A program made the position numbers and the translations under genes. Below, piece after piece: positions 16,332 through 17,380 of a stretch of DNA of 17,380 nt. Position 1 is the first letter of the stretch, and each line of letters starts with the position of its first letter. The notes under the pieces were generated by a model, which saw only the letters and a list, made by a program, of their open reading frames with translations, was not told the origin of the DNA and searched no databases. Source of the stretch: Solobacterium sp. (lineage in GTDB: Bacteria > Bacillota_I > Bacilli_A > Erysipelotrichales > Erysipelotrichaceae); the NCBI GenBank assembly GCA_017543025.1, contig JAFYGX010000078.1:1-17380 (forward strand), given 5' to 3'.

Positions 16332-16337
16332 TATACT
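16332..16337 (+). promoter_or_regulatory. possible -10 box of the sulfatase-type gene
   Basis: TATACT is 7 nt before the ATG at 16345. The nearest -35-like sequence (TTGAAT at 16303-16308) is too far for a standard spacer. There is no Shine-Dalgarno sequence; this would be a third leaderless arrangement. Confidence 0.4.
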
Positions 16338-16344
16338 GTTCACT

Positions 16345-17380
16345 ATGAGACAACGACAACTGTTCAGAAGATCTGCTTCGATTCTGTTCTTCTCTGTACC
16401 GCTCTTTTTTCTTACAACCGCAGCGGTTCACGCAGACTATGTAGATCCGTCCGTCATGACCTATGCCATCCAGGCAGTCGCCGGTATCGTGATTGCCCTC
16501 GGCACCATGCTTGGCGTGTACCGGCAGAAAATCCGCAGCCTGCTGTTCCGGTCCGGTTCCCGGAACAGTCAGAACAGCGAACCGGATGTAATCGAATTTC
16601 ATGACCCGGCCACCGGCACCGTACGCGAAGTCCGTCATATTGCCGAGGGGAAGAAGGAACCACCTGCCTCCCCTGCATCAGCGCTTGCCCCGGGCATCCT
16701 GCTGGCGTGTGCGTCGGCATTCATGCTGTTGTTCTATGCGCCGCTGGAGCTGTATTTCACGAATGTGTTTGAATTTGAATACGATGTGCATGCGATCTTC
16801 CGGTATATCCTGCTGCTGTTTGCCATAGGTGCGGCAATCCTGTCGCTGATCATGGCAATCCTTCATAAGGGATCGAAGAAGCTGTATGACGCTGTGCTCG
16901 TTCTTGGCACCGGTATCTTTCTGGCCTGCTATGTACAGGGAAACTTCCTGATCAGTGATCTTCCTCCCGCCGACGGCAGACCAATCGACTGGAGCCAGTA
17001 TCAGAGTCAGAACCGTCTGTCCCTGATTGTATGGGCAGTCATGATTCTGTTATGCATCCTGCTCGGCTTCGTTCTGAAAAAGAAATTCCGCACATTCACA
17101 TCTGCGGTATCGCTGCTTGTCAGCGGAATTCTGGCAATTACCCTCATCACAGTATGCATACAGAACAACGGCCTGCAGCGAAAGCCTGTGCTCTGCGTGA
17201 GTCACGAAGGACTCAATGAAATGTCGAGCGATGAAAACTTTGTGATCTTTGTCGTCGATGCGGTCGATTCGAAAACCTTTCAGGATCTGATGGAAACGGA
17301 GGACCCGGATTTCCGTGATGTGTTTGAAGACTTCACCTACTACCCGGATACCCTTGCGGCCTATCCCTACACGATGATGG
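16345..17380 (+). CDS. membrane sulfatase/alkaline-phosphatase superfamily protein, 3' end outside the window
   Basis: The frame is open for 345 residues to the window edge. Residues 1-30 form a signal-like helix ending AVHA. Residues 34-60 (VDPSVMTYAIQAVAGIVIAL) are the membrane segment that recurs at the N-terminus of this group, followed by a charged linker (63-110) and four more hydrophobic helices (about 113-132, 151-171, 180-195 and 230-275). The catalytic domain begins at NFVIFVVDAVDSKTF (298-312), where Asp305 matches the first metal ligand of the superfamily. Thr343 in AYPYTMM matches the nucleophile position. Relatives include LTA synthases and phosphoethanolamine or glycerol-phosphate transferases as well as sulfatases, so the reaction is open. 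It diverges from groESL; a role in envelope polymer modification is inferred. Confidence 0.82.
   Translation, partial: MRQRQLFRRSASILFFSVPLFFLTTAAVHADYVDPSVMTYAIQAVAGIVIALGTMLGVYRQKIRSLLFRSGSRNSQNSEPDVIEFHDPATGTVREVRHIAEGKKEPPASPASALAPGILLACASAFMLLFYAPLELYFTNVFEFEYDVHAIFRYILLLFAIGAAILSLIMAILHKGSKKLYDAVLVLGTGIFLACYVQGNFLISDLPPADGRPIDWSQYQSQNRLSLIVWAVMILLCILLGFVLKKKFRTFTSAVSLLVSGILAITLITVCIQNNGLQRKPVLCVSHEGLNEMSSDENFVIFVVDAVDSKTFQDLMETEDPDFRDVFEDFTYYPDTLAAYPYTMM

Overview
The window looks like a chromosomal segment of a mid-GC Bacillota (Firmicutes), most likely a gut-type relative of the Erysipelotrichales or Lachnospiraceae. This placement is an inference. It rests on HrcA/CIRCE control of groESL, strong AGGAG-type ribosome sites on many genes, bacterial SH3 and Gram-positive surface-repeat proteins, and the absence of any outer-membrane genes. 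No rRNA, tRNA, CRISPR array, insertion sequence or phage gene was seen.

Layout. Positions 1-164 hold a bidirectional terminator and no assignable gene. Positions 165-932 (minus) hold the C-terminal remnant of a large surface protein, interrupted by an in-frame TGA at a conserved Trp and lacking any start. Next to it (1049-1219, minus) is a 56-residue four-cysteine peptide gene with its own Shine-Dalgarno sequence and terminator. Positions 1359-2789 (minus) encode a secreted phosphodiester-glycosidase (NAGPA) protein with two SH3b domains, divergent from a glycosyltransferase (2917-3939, plus). A minus-strand operon at 7409-3951 encodes a 45-aa peptide, a 738-aa multi-pass GT-C-like membrane protein, a DPM1/DolP-mannose-synthase-like GT2, and a DUF2304 membrane protein. 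A second minus operon (9840-7502) encodes a membrane-anchored Pro-Thr-rich surface protein and an MscS-family channel. A second glycosyltransferase of the HlpA-like family (11056-10031, minus) is a paralogue of the first. A plus-strand operon (11410-14072) encodes a GT4 glycosyltransferase and a Wzx-type flippase. groEL and groES (15849-14236 and 16163-15879, minus) follow, with a promoter framed by two CIRCE operators. The window ends inside a plus-strand membrane sulfatase-superfamily gene (16345 onward).

The genes together suggest a cell-envelope glycan locus. A polyprenyl-phosphate sugar synthase (GT2) plus DUF2304 and a GT-C-like membrane protein could transfer lipid-carried sugars outside the membrane. 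Two HlpA-like GTs and a GT4 could assemble a repeat unit that the flippase exports. The NAGPA/SH3b protein and the sulfatase-like membrane enzyme could act on phosphodiester-linked glycans at the wall. groESL is a housekeeping neighbour. Three plus-strand envelope genes have a -10 box only 7-9 nt before the ATG and no Shine-Dalgarno sequence, suggesting leaderless transcripts.
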